Below, piece after piece: positions 1 to 9,809 of a stretch of 19,162 nt of DNA. Source of the stretch: Isotricha intestinalis (Eukaryota; Ciliophora; Litostomatea; Vestibuliferida; Isotrichidae); contig JAJJLU010000774.1 in the NCBI GenBank assembly GCA_023807065.1, positions 1-19,162 of the forward strand, given 5' to 3'. The notes beneath the pieces are model-generated. The model was not told the DNA's origin. It made no database searches and saw only the letters and a list, made by a program, of their open reading frames with translations. The position numbers and the translations under genes are program-made. Positions within the stretch are counted from its first letter, which is position 1; the number at the start of each line of letters is the position of its first letter.

Positions 1-29
1 CCCCAATCCCCAATCCCCAATCCCCAAAA
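1..29. repeat. Telomere, C4A2T-type repeat, left chromosome end
   Basis: The window opens with three perfect 7-bp CCCCAAT units followed by CCCCAA and a short A run, after which no repeat remains. Position at the very first base and the C-rich strand reading 5' to 3' inward are what a left chromosome end should show. Tetrahymena telomeres are C4A2 (6 bp) and spirotrich telomeres C4A4 (8 bp), so this unit, with an extra T, differs from both. Only about four units are present, probably because the assembly stops within the telomere. Confidence 0.93.
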
Positions 30-317
30 ATTTTCGTCAAAATAAAGAAGAAATGTGAGGGTTAAAATATTTAAAATAAAATTTTTAAATTTAAATTTAA
101 TTTATAAAAAATAAAATATAAAAACATACTTAGAAATAAGATATGGAATATTTTATTAAAGTGAAATTCTTATTTGAAAAAAATTATAATTGTTTTTTAT
201 CATTTTCATAAATTATTAAAAATAGTAAAAAGATGAAACTTATTTTTACTAAAATTTTTTTACAATTAAGAAGTATTTTTATTTTATTAATTATATATTT
301 ATGATTATAATTAAAAA
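30..317. other. Subtelomeric spacer
   Basis: This is 288 bp of A/T-rich sequence between the telomere and the first start codon. I see no open frame, no subtelomeric satellite and no repeat. It must hold the promoter and 5' leader of the first gene, but no motif stands out. Confidence 0.6.
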
Positions 318-3300
318 ATGGTATTTTTCTTAAATATTTTATTTTTTACACAAATATCTTTTATTTTATCTCAAAAGAAATATCAATTAAATCAAACAAT
401 ATATTTTCTTGATTTTAATGATAAAAATGGAAGGACTTATCTATTTTATTTTAATGATTCATTGGAAGATAAAGAAATAAATAATTTAAAAGTAAATGAC
501 GGAGAAAATAAAACAAATATGGTTGATTCTGAATTCTTCTTTCTTAATGAATCAAATGATTGTATCTCTATTTTTATTGATAACAATTTCATAATAAACA
601 ATTTAAATAATTCTAAAAAATTAGGACTATATTATATAAGTGAAAATGAATCATATTTATTAGCAAATTTTTATTATTATTCTTCATTTCAAAATTTCTC
701 AAATTCAAATTATATTTATTCCAACGAATTATCAATAAATGAAAAGAATTCAACATTATTGCAATTAAAAGGTTCATGTAATGAATCATTCTTTAATTCA
801 GTTACTTTAATAAGTCAACGGGTAAACTTCTCAGCAACTGATTTTAAGATATCAAATTGTTCTGAACAAAATTATACTTTAAATGTTACTTTTAATATAA
901 CTTCAATACTTAATGAAAAAGAAGAATATAATATAATAATTGAATATAATGAAACTAAATTTGAAATAATAAATGATATTTACACTCAAATTGAAAATAC
1001 CAAAATTTATGGGCATCAAACAATTCCCATTTTAAATTGCTCTGGAAAAAATATTTCAAATGAAAATCAAATAGAATGTATTAATTGTAGTTCAATAAAG
1101 AAATATTATTCAGAAAAATTTAAAAACTTGCAAGAATGTGAGCCGACTGAATATTTTTGTAGTTATCTTAATGAGTGTTATTCAAAATGTGATTTGAATA
1201 ATACAATTTGTAAATATAAATATGAGACAAATAAAATATATATTGAAGATTGTGAAGAAACAAATGAAGATTTAAAAAATTCAAATGAAGATAATGATTG
1301 TAAATGTATTTATAAAAATTTTGAAGTAGATAAAATTAATTCAAATACTGAAGATACAATTAATATTAATTGGAATGAAAATATTACTTTAAATATTACT
1401 TTTAAAGAAAACTTCACTAATCCATTAAGGATAGAAATTACAACAGAAAAAGATTCAATAGAATATTCTTCGAAATCAGAATGTAATAAAATTACAAATG
1501 AATCAGAAAATATATATAATTGTACAATTAATATGAGTGATTTTAGTTTTTTTGGAGATTATAATATTTTATATAATATTACTTTTAAAAATGGATCAGA
1601 TAAAGAATTCAATTTAACTGAAAAACAAAATAAAAAAATAAAAATAGAGATATCAGAAGAATATTGTGACAAAAGTTATCAGATTTTAAACAATAATAGA
1701 CAATGTGAATATTGTCCTGATAAACAAAATTATTATAACCTTAATTGTCATGACAATTGTTCAGATGATCTATATAGATTTCATAATGAAAGTATTAATA
1801 AATATATTTGTTTAACTAAAGAAGAATGCAATAATATAAATATTAATAATATGACATATAAAATAGAAGCCAATAAAAATGGTAATTATTGTCTAAATGA
1901 ATGTGATAATGGATATGGAATATATAATAATAATAATAAGGAATGTATATATTGTAAAGAGGAAGAAGGTTTTGGCTCACTGAATGGAAAATGTGAGAAA
2001 TGTTATGAGCATAATTCTATCGTGGCTGATTCTGGAGAATGTGTTTGTGATATAGGGTATGAAAAAAAAAAAGATGATAAAGACTTAGATTATTGTTCAA
2101 AATGTTATTTTGAAGAAGGTTTAATTGAATTTAACGGTAAATGTGAGTGTTCAAAGGGTTTGATAAATATTGATAATAAATGTAAATTACTTGAAAATTT
2201 TTATAATAATAGAACTAAAATTTATTGTGAAAATTATAATCCTTGTACAAATAATAATGGAATTTGTGATGATTCAATAGAAGAAATTCCAATTTGTAAA
2301 TGCAATAATGGATTTATAGGAGTATATTGTGAAACAAATATAAGTGAAATTAATAAAGACATTTCTTTTTTAGAGGATAATATTAGAAAAATGATAAATA
2401 AAATAAATAATATTGACATCATTCAAAATTCTTCAATTACAAATAATATTAAAAAAATATCTAATTTATATTTAAACTTAAATTCATTAAATGATTTTGG
2501 AGATAAAATAGTTGAAATTACAGTTGATGTAATTAACAATTATAATTTGGCAGAAATAAATGGAGATATTCTTAATATCATTGAATTTATTGGTTTTTCA
2601 TATTATTATCAAAATAAGAAATTAAATGGAAAATTAAGAAGAACTGAAAATAAATTAAACGACTATGATGTCATTAATTTTTATAAAAATATTTCATCAA
2701 ACCAATCTATTATAAATAACACAAAATATTTTAAAAGTTCTTCCAATGGAGCATTTAGTATTTTAATATTTCAAAATGAAGAAAATATAAATAATAATTA
2801 TATTAATTACTGTCTAAGAAATAATATTCCTTATTTATCAAAAGAATTTAAAGATTCTATAAATTATACTTTACAAATCGTTAGAAATGAAAATACTAAT
2901 TCAGAGAATTTATCAAGTATAAATTATTTTTTTTTTTATGATAAAAATAATAATGACATTACTAATAATTATGATAAATATTTAACAATTAATTCAAGTT
3001 TAATTTCAATATCTTTATATAATAAATATTTAAATGATTATTATCTTGAAAGAGGAATAAATATATATAATAAAGAAGATAATGCTTTTAATGATGAATG
3101 TTTTACAACAAGAAATTTTAAATATGATTTAATTCCTAAATTTAGGCAATCATTATATCAAGGACAATTATATTCAGAAAACTGTAATAAAACATATTTA
3201 AATTATACTGATAAATTAATAACATTCTTTTGTGATAAAAATGTAACAGAATTTTATTATTATATAAAAGATAAAAATAATGAAAATATTTATCTATCAA

Positions 3301-4271
3301 ATCATAGAAGTGGTCATCTTTCATTAAGTTGTTTATCTGAAGTCTCTAATATTAGTAAAAACATAGGTTTTTGGATTTATTTTATTGTATTTCTTTCAGG
3401 AATATTTTTTGTTATTATGATATGTTTACCTGAGAATGTTTCAAAATCTGCTTATTATGAAATTATGGAAAATGACCAATTAAAAGTTCAAACAATAAAA
3501 AAACAAGTTAATGAAAATAAAAAAGTTAATGAAAAAAAAAATATTGAAGATAAAAGTGATAACAGTTTGAATAATAATAATAATATTAAAACATTAATTG
3601 TTTTCCATTTAACAACTGGAGAAAAAGGATTTATTGAAATATTAGTATTTAATTTCCTTCATTATCATCCTATTTTAATTTTATCACATAATTCAATATT
3701 ATGTTCAAAATGGTTGAATTGTTTATTTTTTACATTTAATATATCAAATTTATTTGGATTTAATGCTTTATTTTATTCAAATCATTATTTAGAAAAAAGA
3801 ATATTTAAAAAAAATAGAAATAATTTTGCATATCCAATAAGTAATGAATATGGTAAAATTAGTTTAGCAATATTTATTTCATGTATAATATTATTTTGTA
3901 TTAAATTATTAAATAATATAACATATACTGAAGCAAGAGGACTTGGTTTGAGTATGGAAATTGAAGATAATGGAACTAGATTTATTAAAGTTAATGATGA
4001 TAACAAATTTTATTTTAAATATTTTAGTTCAATATTTTTTTTAGGGGTTATGTTCTTTTTTTGGATTTTTTCAATTGGCTTTTGTTATATTTATCCTAAA
4101 GCTCAAATCACTTGGTTTTATTCTGGTATTTGGTGCTTGATTTTAGAATGGGCTCTTTTTGCTCCTTTTTTTTTATTTCTTTTATCTTTCAGTGAATATT
4201 TGACTTCTTTTTTTCAATGGTATCATTTGTATTGCATCCATTATTATGCTAAAAGACTTTTTTGTTTTTAA
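318..4271 (+). CDS. Cys-rich, EGF-domain receptor-like membrane protein with polycystin-1-like membrane part
   Basis: This 1317-residue protein starts with a hydrophobic signal peptide (about residues 1-18). A long ectodomain follows, crowded with N-x-S/T sites and with Cys-rich modules at about 240-340 and 450-640, then an EGF-like module at about 637-670 (six Cys, ending CKCNNGFIGVYCE). A Cys-containing stretch before the first membrane span resembles a GAIN/GPS region. Hydrophobic spans are at about 1017-1035, 1131-1155, 1179-1200, 1235-1258 and 1268-1290. A HYHPIL motif ahead of the second span, followed by FGFNALFY, recalls the segment after the first transmembrane helix of polycystin-1/REJ-type proteins in ciliates; that match is from memory. 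I see no complete PLAT domain and no channel pore. It is the terminal gene of the chromosome and reads rightward from the telomere. Likely role: surface receptor or adhesion/mechanosensory protein (inference). The last codons may be altered by a short intron at 4264-4289. Confidence 0.8.
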   Translation: MVFFLNILFFTQISFILSQKKYQLNQTIYFLDFNDKNGRTYLFYFNDSLEDKEINNLKVNDGENKTNMVDSEFFFLNESNDCISIFIDNNFIINNLNNSKKLGLYYISENESYLLANFYYYSSFQNFSNSNYIYSNELSINEKNSTLLQLKGSCNESFFNSVTLISQRVNFSATDFKISNCSEQNYTLNVTFNITSILNEKEEYNIIIEYNETKFEIINDIYTQIENTKIYGHQTIPILNCSGKNISNENQIECINCSSIKKYYSEKFKNLQECEPTEYFCSYLNECYSKCDLNNTICKYKYETNKIYIEDCEETNEDLKNSNEDNDCKCIYKNFEVDKINSNTEDTININWNENITLNITFKENFTNPLRIEITTEKDSIEYSSKSECNKITNESENIYNCTINMSDFSFFGDYNILYNITFKNGSDKEFNLTEKQNKKIKIEISEEYCDKSYQILNNNRQCEYCPDKQNYYNLNCHDNCSDDLYRFHNESINKYICLTKEECNNININNMTYKIEANKNGNYCLNECDNGYGIYNNNNKECIYCKEEEGFGSLNGKCEKCYEHNSIVADSGECVCDIGYEKKKDDKDLDYCSKCYFEEGLIEFNGKCECSKGLINIDNKCKLLENFYNNRTKIYCENYNPCTNNNGICDDSIEEIPICKCNNGFIGVYCETNISEINKDISFLEDNIRKMINKINNIDIIQNSSITNNIKKISNLYLNLNSLNDFGDKIVEITVDVINNYNLAEINGDILNIIEFIGFSYYYQNKKLNGKLRRTENKLNDYDVINFYKNISSNQSIINNTKYFKSSSNGAFSILIFQNEENINNNYINYCLRNNIPYLSKEFKDSINYTLQIVRNENTNSENLSSINYFFFYDKNNNDITNNYDKYLTINSSLISISLYNKYLNDYYLERGINIYNKEDNAFNDECFTTRNFKYDLIPKFRQSLYQGQLYSENCNKTYLNYTDKLITFFCDKNVTEFYYYIKDKNNENIYLSNHRSGHLSLSCLSEVSNISKNIGFWIYFIVFLSGIFFVIMICLPENVSKSAYYEIMENDQLKVQTIKKQVNENKKVNEKKNIEDKSDNSLNNNNNIKTLIVFHLTTGEKGFIEILVFNFLHYHPILILSHNSILCSKWLNCLFFTFNISNLFGFNALFYSNHYLEKRIFKKNRNNFAYPISNEYGKISLAIFISCIILFCIKLLNNITYTEARGLGLSMEIEDNGTRFIKVNDDNKFYFKYFSSIFFLGVMFFFWIFSIGFCYIYPKAQITWFYSGIWCLILEWALFAPFFLFLLSFSEYLTSFFQWYHLYCIHYYAKRLFCF

Positions 4272-4289
4272 TTTAAATTTTTAATTTAG
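4264..4289 (+). other. Possible 26-nt terminal intron in the receptor gene
   Basis: A GT at 4264 and a TTTAG ending at 4289 would remove the TAA at 4269-4271. The protein would then end RLFYEDQVIS with a TAA at 4310-4312 instead of RLFCF. The acceptor fits the other introns here, but the donor is GTTTTT rather than GTAAAA and the length is below the 31-46 nt seen elsewhere. The unspliced ending is the safer reading. Confidence 0.25.
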
Positions 4290-4439
4290 ATGAAGATCAA
4301 GTGATATCTTAATTTTCTTAATTTGAAATTTTTTTTAATAAAAAATTTTCAAATTATAAATTATTTAATCATAAATATTCATATTATTTTAATTTTTTTT
4401 GTAAGAAATTTTAGATTTTTCATTAGAATAAATCAAAAC

Positions 4440-4670
4440 AATTTTTTAATAAAAGAATAAAAAAGATTTCTTAAAGTTAAATGGAAAGACTTCAACGATT
4501 ATAATAATTTAAATAAAGAGTTTCAATTAGATTTTAATATATTATAATTGTAATATTTAAAAGATGAATAAAAAGTATCCATAATTAAAATTTTTTTATT
4601 AAGAGAAGATAAATCTTTTTTGCATAATCTAATTTAATTACCTACTCCAATACCAATTATCTTGGAATTT
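4440..4670 (+). pseudogene. Decayed coding stretch of unknown origin, 3' of the receptor gene
   Basis: Within the 757-bp spacer between two convergent genes, one frame (codons starting at 4458, 4461 and so on) reads as protein-like sequence: KRFLKVKWKDFNDYNNLNKE, then LDFNIL, YLKDE, KVSIIKIFLLREDKSFLHNL and LPTPIPIILEF. It is broken only by in-frame TAA codons (4545, 4551, 4569 and one near 4635). Mixed, non-homopolymeric residues including W, D, R, H and P are unlike random AT-rich spacer, which translates to runs of K, N, I, F and L. It lies in the same frame as the receptor gene, but there is no sign that it is translated with it. I do not recognise the family. The rest of the spacer, 4272-4439 and 4671-5028, shows nothing. 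Confidence 0.4.
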
Positions 4671-5028
4671 TAAATACTTCATTCTTTATTTATTTAAAAA
4701 CAAGAATTAATTTTTATAAATAATTGAAATTTAAATATATATTATATATGTTTTTAAACTGTTAACTCCTTTTCAATAATATTGCACTTAATGTGAATTA
4801 AATTTGGATATGAAAATTAAAAAAGTAAAATATAATATATTTTAACATTTTTTTCATATTGAAATAATATAATAATCAATTTTTAAATGGAAAAATTTGT
4901 TATTATCTATTTTTAAATTTAATAATTAATTTTATGTTTTTTTAAAGAATTAGTTTAAGAAATATAATTTATTTAATTATTATATAAAATATCAATTATA
5001 TCATTTCAAAAAAAAATTTGTTTTAATA

Positions 5029-7726
5029 TTATCCTTGATGTTGAATATAAGTTTTATTTAAATTTTTAGGTGGACAAATGTTAATTCTTCTCATATATAT
5101 TTTATTACATAAACCATTGTTATTATTATTAACTTGATTTAAATTAGTATTATTAGTACTTAAATTAATAGAGTCGTTAGAATTACTATTAATTAATATA
5201 TTTTGGTTATTTCTTAAATTATTTTTAGAAAATGATTCATTTGAAATAATTTTTTTAGAAAAAGTCATACCTAAATGAGGTGGTTTATATTGAATTAAAT
5301 TATTAGAAGAAAGAGTTTTTTTATGAATATTAATTTGATTATTATTATTTTCTGTTTCTAAATAAATATTATTATTCTTATTTTTAATATAATTATAATT
5401 TATTATTTGATCAATTGGAATAGGATAACCAAGGATTTTATTATTTGGATTTTGAGAAAATTTAATAAATCTTTCATTAAAAGGATTATTTGAATTAATT
5501 TGAGTTTGATTTAAATAATTTAAATTATCATCAATTGATCTTAAAGAATGATGTGGTCTTAATATTTTTTCATAATCTAAAGTTTCAAAATTTTTTTGTT
5601 CTTCTTTTTCTTTTATTATATCTTTATTTAAATTTAAATTTTCTATTATAATTTCTTTTATTTTTTTTGGTGGTTTGAAATTTGAAATATTATTTATTTC
5701 TTCATTTATATTTAATAATTCAATATTTTCCTTTTCTTCAGTTTTAAATTTTTCTTTTTGTTTTAATTCTAAAATATTTTCTGTTGGTTTTTGAAATTGA
5801 ATAGTTGTTTGTAAAATATTATTTTTCTTTACTAATATAGGTAAAGAATTTTTATTTTCCTTTTTTTTAATTTTAGAATCATTTAAAACTATTTTTTTAT
5901 TATCTGAGCTTAAATTTTTTGATATTTCTTTTTTATTTATAATTTTTTTTATATTATTTTCTTTATTAATATTTACTTGATTTATATTATTATTTTTATC
6001 ATCGATTTTAACTTTGTTATCATTTATAATATCATTATTAAACTTTTTATATTCTTCATTTATATAATTATTCTTATTTTTATCTTCAATTTTATTATTT
6101 TCTATTTCATTATTTTTTTCATTTTCTTTTAATTTGTTTTTTATTCTTTTTTTAGTTTTAGATACAATAACAGTTTTACAAAATTTATCAATATCATCAC
6201 AAAATGTTTTCTTTGTTTCATTTTCTTTTATTAAATTTGATCTTTGACTTTTCCTAAAATTTTTTTCATATTCTATTCTTCTATTTAAAGGACATGACAT
6301 TAAATTTCTGACAGAATTTTTTTTGTTTTTAAAAATCATCATTTCATAATTTTCATCTATAAAGTTATTTTCTTCAGAATAAATATGATTTTCTTCTAAA
6401 TTATTTATTGTCTTATTCAAAATTTGATGTTTTTTTTTAAAGCATAACACTAATGTTTTTTTTAATTTTCTTGGAGTTATTTTACTTATATCTAATTCTT
6501 CTTTCTTTTTTTTATTTTCTATAATTATATTATTTTCTTTATTTTCATTTTGTAAATTTTTTTTTTTAAATTTTGCTTCCATTTTTTTATTTTTTTGTTT
6601 ATCATTAATAGATTTTATTATTTGAAATTTCTCATTTATTTCTTTCCAATTATTAAAAAAAGAAAAAAGGGTTTTTCTGATTACATTCTGATTATAAATA
6701 ATAAATTTTTTTATAAATCTTTTAAACATAATTTTTTTATGTAAATTATGAATATCTAATAACATATTAATAAAATTTTCTTGTTTTTCTAAACCATTAA
6801 TTAATTTAGTTCTAGATAAAAATCCTCTTATATTTTTTTGTAATATAATAATTAAATATAAAGTTTTCCACCATTTTTGAATAAGTATAATATTCTCAAT
6901 AACTTCTTGATCAATAACTTTTTTATTTTGATTTTCTTTTTTCATATTTTTAGAATATTCAATTCTTCTTAAAAAAATTGCAGTTTTTTGTGCTTTATCT
7001 AAAGCTTTTTTATCATAATTATTTTTAATTATATTTTTTTTAGAATTAATTGGAATTGGAGTTAAATAATTTTTCTTTTTCTCTTTTTTAATTTTTTTAC
7101 TTGTTTTTTTACCTATTAAATTCTTTTTATTATTTTCTTTTATTTCTTTTTTAAACGATAATTCATTAAATAAATTTTTCTTTTCCTCAAATAAAACATT
7201 TTTCAAATAATATTCTCCACTTTTTTCACTATATCTTTTTGATCCTGATAAAGTTATATTTTTATGATTTTCAATATATGAAACTAATTGTGATTTACAT
7301 TTATTTAATAAATTTTCTGAATTTTTATTTCTTCTTTTTATTTCAAACTAAAATATAAAATAATTTAAATTTTTTTACATGAGAAGAGGAATTATTATTT
7401 GAATTGTTTTTATTTCTTTCTGAAGTTATTTTCTTTTCTAAATTTTCATTAGAAATGTCATTTGAATTTTTTGTTTCTTCATAAAATGATAATACTCTTC
7501 TTTTTCTTTTAAACATTTTTAATGAATTATTTGATTCTATTTCATTTTTTCTTTTTATTTTTTGTAAAGATAAAGTTTTGAAATCATTTTTTATTGTTAA
7601 AGATTGATTAAACTAAATGTTTTAAAATTATAAAATTTAATTTATTTGTTTTACATTTTTTTTTAATGCCATTTCAAAAGACATTTCTCCTTGAGATGTA
7701 GTATTAGTTAATCTACTGGAATTCAT
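5029..7726 (-). CDS. IQ-motif (calmodulin-binding) Lys/Asn-rich protein, three exons
   Basis: After splicing the exons are 7655-7726, 7379-7612 and 5029-7347, which gives 874 residues, with both introns in phase 0. The start ATG (7724-7726) opens MNSSRLTNTTSQGEMSFEMA. The long third exon has no ATG near its 5' end; the frame runs upstream without a stop into the second exon, so a start inside exon 3 would truncate the protein. Residues about 255-290 carry one or two IQ-like motifs (IQKWWKTLYLIIILQKN, IRGFLSRTKLI), which bind calmodulin or EF-hand light chains in known proteins. A segment AIFLRRIEYSKNMKK just before and a second RRIEYEKNFRK near residue 455 may be a repeated basic element. The rest is low-complexity K/N/E/I sequence, probably coiled coil or disordered. 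Likely a cytoskeletal or cortical scaffold (inference). It converges on the receptor gene. Confidence 0.8.
7348..7378 (-). other. Intron 2 of the IQ-motif gene, 31 nt
   Basis: On the minus strand this runs from GTAAAAAAAT to TTTTAG. Removing it joins SSSH to FEIKRRNK in phase 0 and keeps the frame open on both sides. The intron carries in-frame stops if retained. Confidence 0.8.
7613..7654 (-). other. Intron 1 of the IQ-motif gene, 42 nt
   Basis: On the minus strand this runs from GTAAAACAAA to ACATTTAG. Removing it joins MALKKN to FNQSLTIKN in phase 0. It contains a TAA in every useful frame, so retention would end the protein after about 30 residues. Confidence 0.8.
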
Positions 7727-7981
7727 TTTTATTTTATTTTAGAATGGTAGGAAAAGAAATATTGAATGTATTTATAAATTTAAATTAATTATTATTTTTC
7801 ATAAATACAATTAATGATTAAATTTAATTTTTTTTGTTTTTTATTAAATATTTTTCTTCAATAATAAGGAAATATTTTTTTTCCCTTTTTATTATTTTAA
7901 TATTTTTTTCCATTTAATAAAATAATAAATAATATAAAAAGTTTATTTATATATATCAAAAAAATAAAATTATATAATATC

Positions 7982-9610
7982 TTATATATTATTTGGAGGT
8001 TTTTCATCGAAGTTAATATTCAAATCATTAGGATTAACTTCATTTTTATTTTCATTTTCATTAGAATATTTTTCTTCAAATTTATCTTGAACTTCTTTAT
8101 TAGCATCTTTAATTCTTTCAAATCCATTCATATTTTTATCATTATTAATTTGATTAGCAACAATTTCAACATTAGCACTACTATTATTTTTATTGATATT
8201 ATTATTTGCATTTTTCAAGAATAATTTTGGACATATTTTTGAGAGTTTTTCACTTAAAAGGAAAAAAGGATTATAAAAAAACAAAAAAGTCAAAGCAAAT
8301 AAAATATAAAGGTCTAAAAATGAGAAAATAGTGATATATTCATAAATTTTAGTAGTTCCATAACTTGTAATTGAACTCATATAGGAAAATAAATAATAAA
8401 GTTTTGTATTATAATCATAAAGTAAATAAGTATCATAAATAATAACTGAAATACTAATTTGAATAAGAATTCTTGAAATAACATCATTGACAAACATTTT
8501 TTTATTATTTCCTCTTTTATGATTATCATTAATTGAAAAATAAATTATACATCCCATAATAAAAAACATAAATAATCTTAAGGAATTATTTATAATAAGA
8601 TTGTAATTAAAATGAGCAAAAAAGTCTAAATAAGAAGAATCAAATTTGATTTTTTTAGTTAAACCAATATAACTTCTAATAAATAGTTGTTGAGTATTAT
8701 TATTTAATTCATAAAAAGGTAAATTATTAACAATTTCAGTAATTCCATTTTCATCATATAAAGTACTTTTATCTTCAAAATCAATTTCATAATATCTAAA
8801 ATCTTCAACACTGTCTTCACATTTAAATTTTTCAATTTTATATAAAAAATATTCCATTGATTTTCTATTATCATTTAAAGGATTTCCACAAGGCATTAAT
8901 TCAGATATTTTTAATTGAACTAATATTTTACCACTTGATTTTTCATTAGTATAATGAAGATAATAATCATCATTTAATTTAATATTCTTATAGAAAAGAA
9001 TACTTTCAACAATTGGGTTTTGATCAATAAAAATATGATTAATTGGACATAATACATTTTTAGGTAAACATAATTTTAATTCATAATTAGAATCTAAATA
9101 ACCACAATCTTTTAAATCATCTTCACACCGTTCATCAGAATAATCTTTTAAATAATGTAAATATTCTAAATTATTTTTTGAAATTTCTGGATTTAAAATT
9201 ATTCCTTTCCAAGCAATAAAACTTCTAGCTGGGATTTTATTTATATTTTCACAACCATTTTTTAACATTTTTTTATTGCATTTTTTTCTATATAAATTAT
9301 TTGAATAATTTTCATTTGCACTTAAAAAACAATTACATGATTTTACTATTCCTTCCCATTGACCAAGACCTAATTGTTCATTTATATAATATATTGAAGA
9401 ATTTGAATCAGATATTGTTTCTGGATTAAAACCCATTATTGGTCTCATTCTCCAATTTGATATCAAATCTTTTGTGTAACCATTTGATAATTTTCTTGGG
9501 ATTAAATAAAACATTATTACAAGTGATAATATCATTAATACTGATAATGTTGTATAATCATGGACTAAATATATTTTTCTAATTTGATTTAGATGATTTA
9601 TATTTTCCAT
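7982..9610 (-). CDS. Four-pass membrane protein with Cys-rich ectodomain (CPIN motif), function unknown
   Basis: The protein has 542 residues. A single hydrophobic span lies at about 20-37, followed by a roughly 300-residue soluble region holding most of the cysteines (C92, C94, C111, C120, C162, C169, C181, C188, C241, C264), including GQWEGIVKSCNCF at 83-95 and CPINHIFID at 188-196. Further spans are at about 344-360, 376-396 and 426-447. The last 80 residues are hydrophilic and rich in N, K and E. Paired N- and C-terminal spans around a Cys-rich loop suggest an extracytoplasmic domain with a cytoplasmic tail. I have an impression that a similar W-G...C-x-C...CPIN pattern occurs in uncharacterised membrane proteins of other ciliates, but I cannot name a family. 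There is no channel pore or transporter signature. Start chosen at the only ATG before the first span. Confidence 0.85.
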   Translation of the reverse strand: MENINHLNQIRKIYLVHDYTTLSVLMILSLVIMFYLIPRKLSNGYTKDLISNWRMRPIMGFNPETISDSNSSIYYINEQLGLGQWEGIVKSCNCFLSANENYSNNLYRKKCNKKMLKNGCENINKIPARSFIAWKGIILNPEISKNNLEYLHYLKDYSDERCEDDLKDCGYLDSNYELKLCLPKNVLCPINHIFIDQNPIVESILFYKNIKLNDDYYLHYTNEKSSGKILVQLKISELMPCGNPLNDNRKSMEYFLYKIEKFKCEDSVEDFRYYEIDFEDKSTLYDENGITEIVNNLPFYELNNNTQQLFIRSYIGLTKKIKFDSSYLDFFAHFNYNLIINNSLRLFMFFIMGCIIYFSINDNHKRGNNKKMFVNDVISRILIQISISVIIYDTYLLYDYNTKLYYLFSYMSSITSYGTTKIYEYITIFSFLDLYILFALTFLFFYNPFFLLSEKLSKICPKLFLKNANNNINKNNSSANVEIVANQINNDKNMNGFERIKDANKEVQDKFEEKYSNENENKNEVNPNDLNINFDEKPPNNI

Positions 9611-9809
9611 TTATTTTATTTTCTTAAATCATTTTTTTCATATAATAAAAATATGAGAATATATATTAAAAATTATTTTATAATACTAATTTCTTTATCT
9701 TGAATAAAATAAATTATTTTATTTATTGCCATAAAAATTAAAAATTTAAAATATATAAGATTAATAATAATAAAATAATTCATAATCTCAAAATCATAAA
9801 TTTTTTTAT

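Noticed and set aside
3430..3700. PLAT domain between the first two membrane spans of the receptor
   Set aside because: The loop is only about 95 residues, its first half is K/N low complexity, and I cannot see the beta-sandwich pattern.
7204..7206. TTG at this position as the start of the IQ-motif protein
   Set aside because: TTG starts are not expected in a eukaryotic nuclear gene, and the frame continues upstream through two well-formed introns to an ATG.
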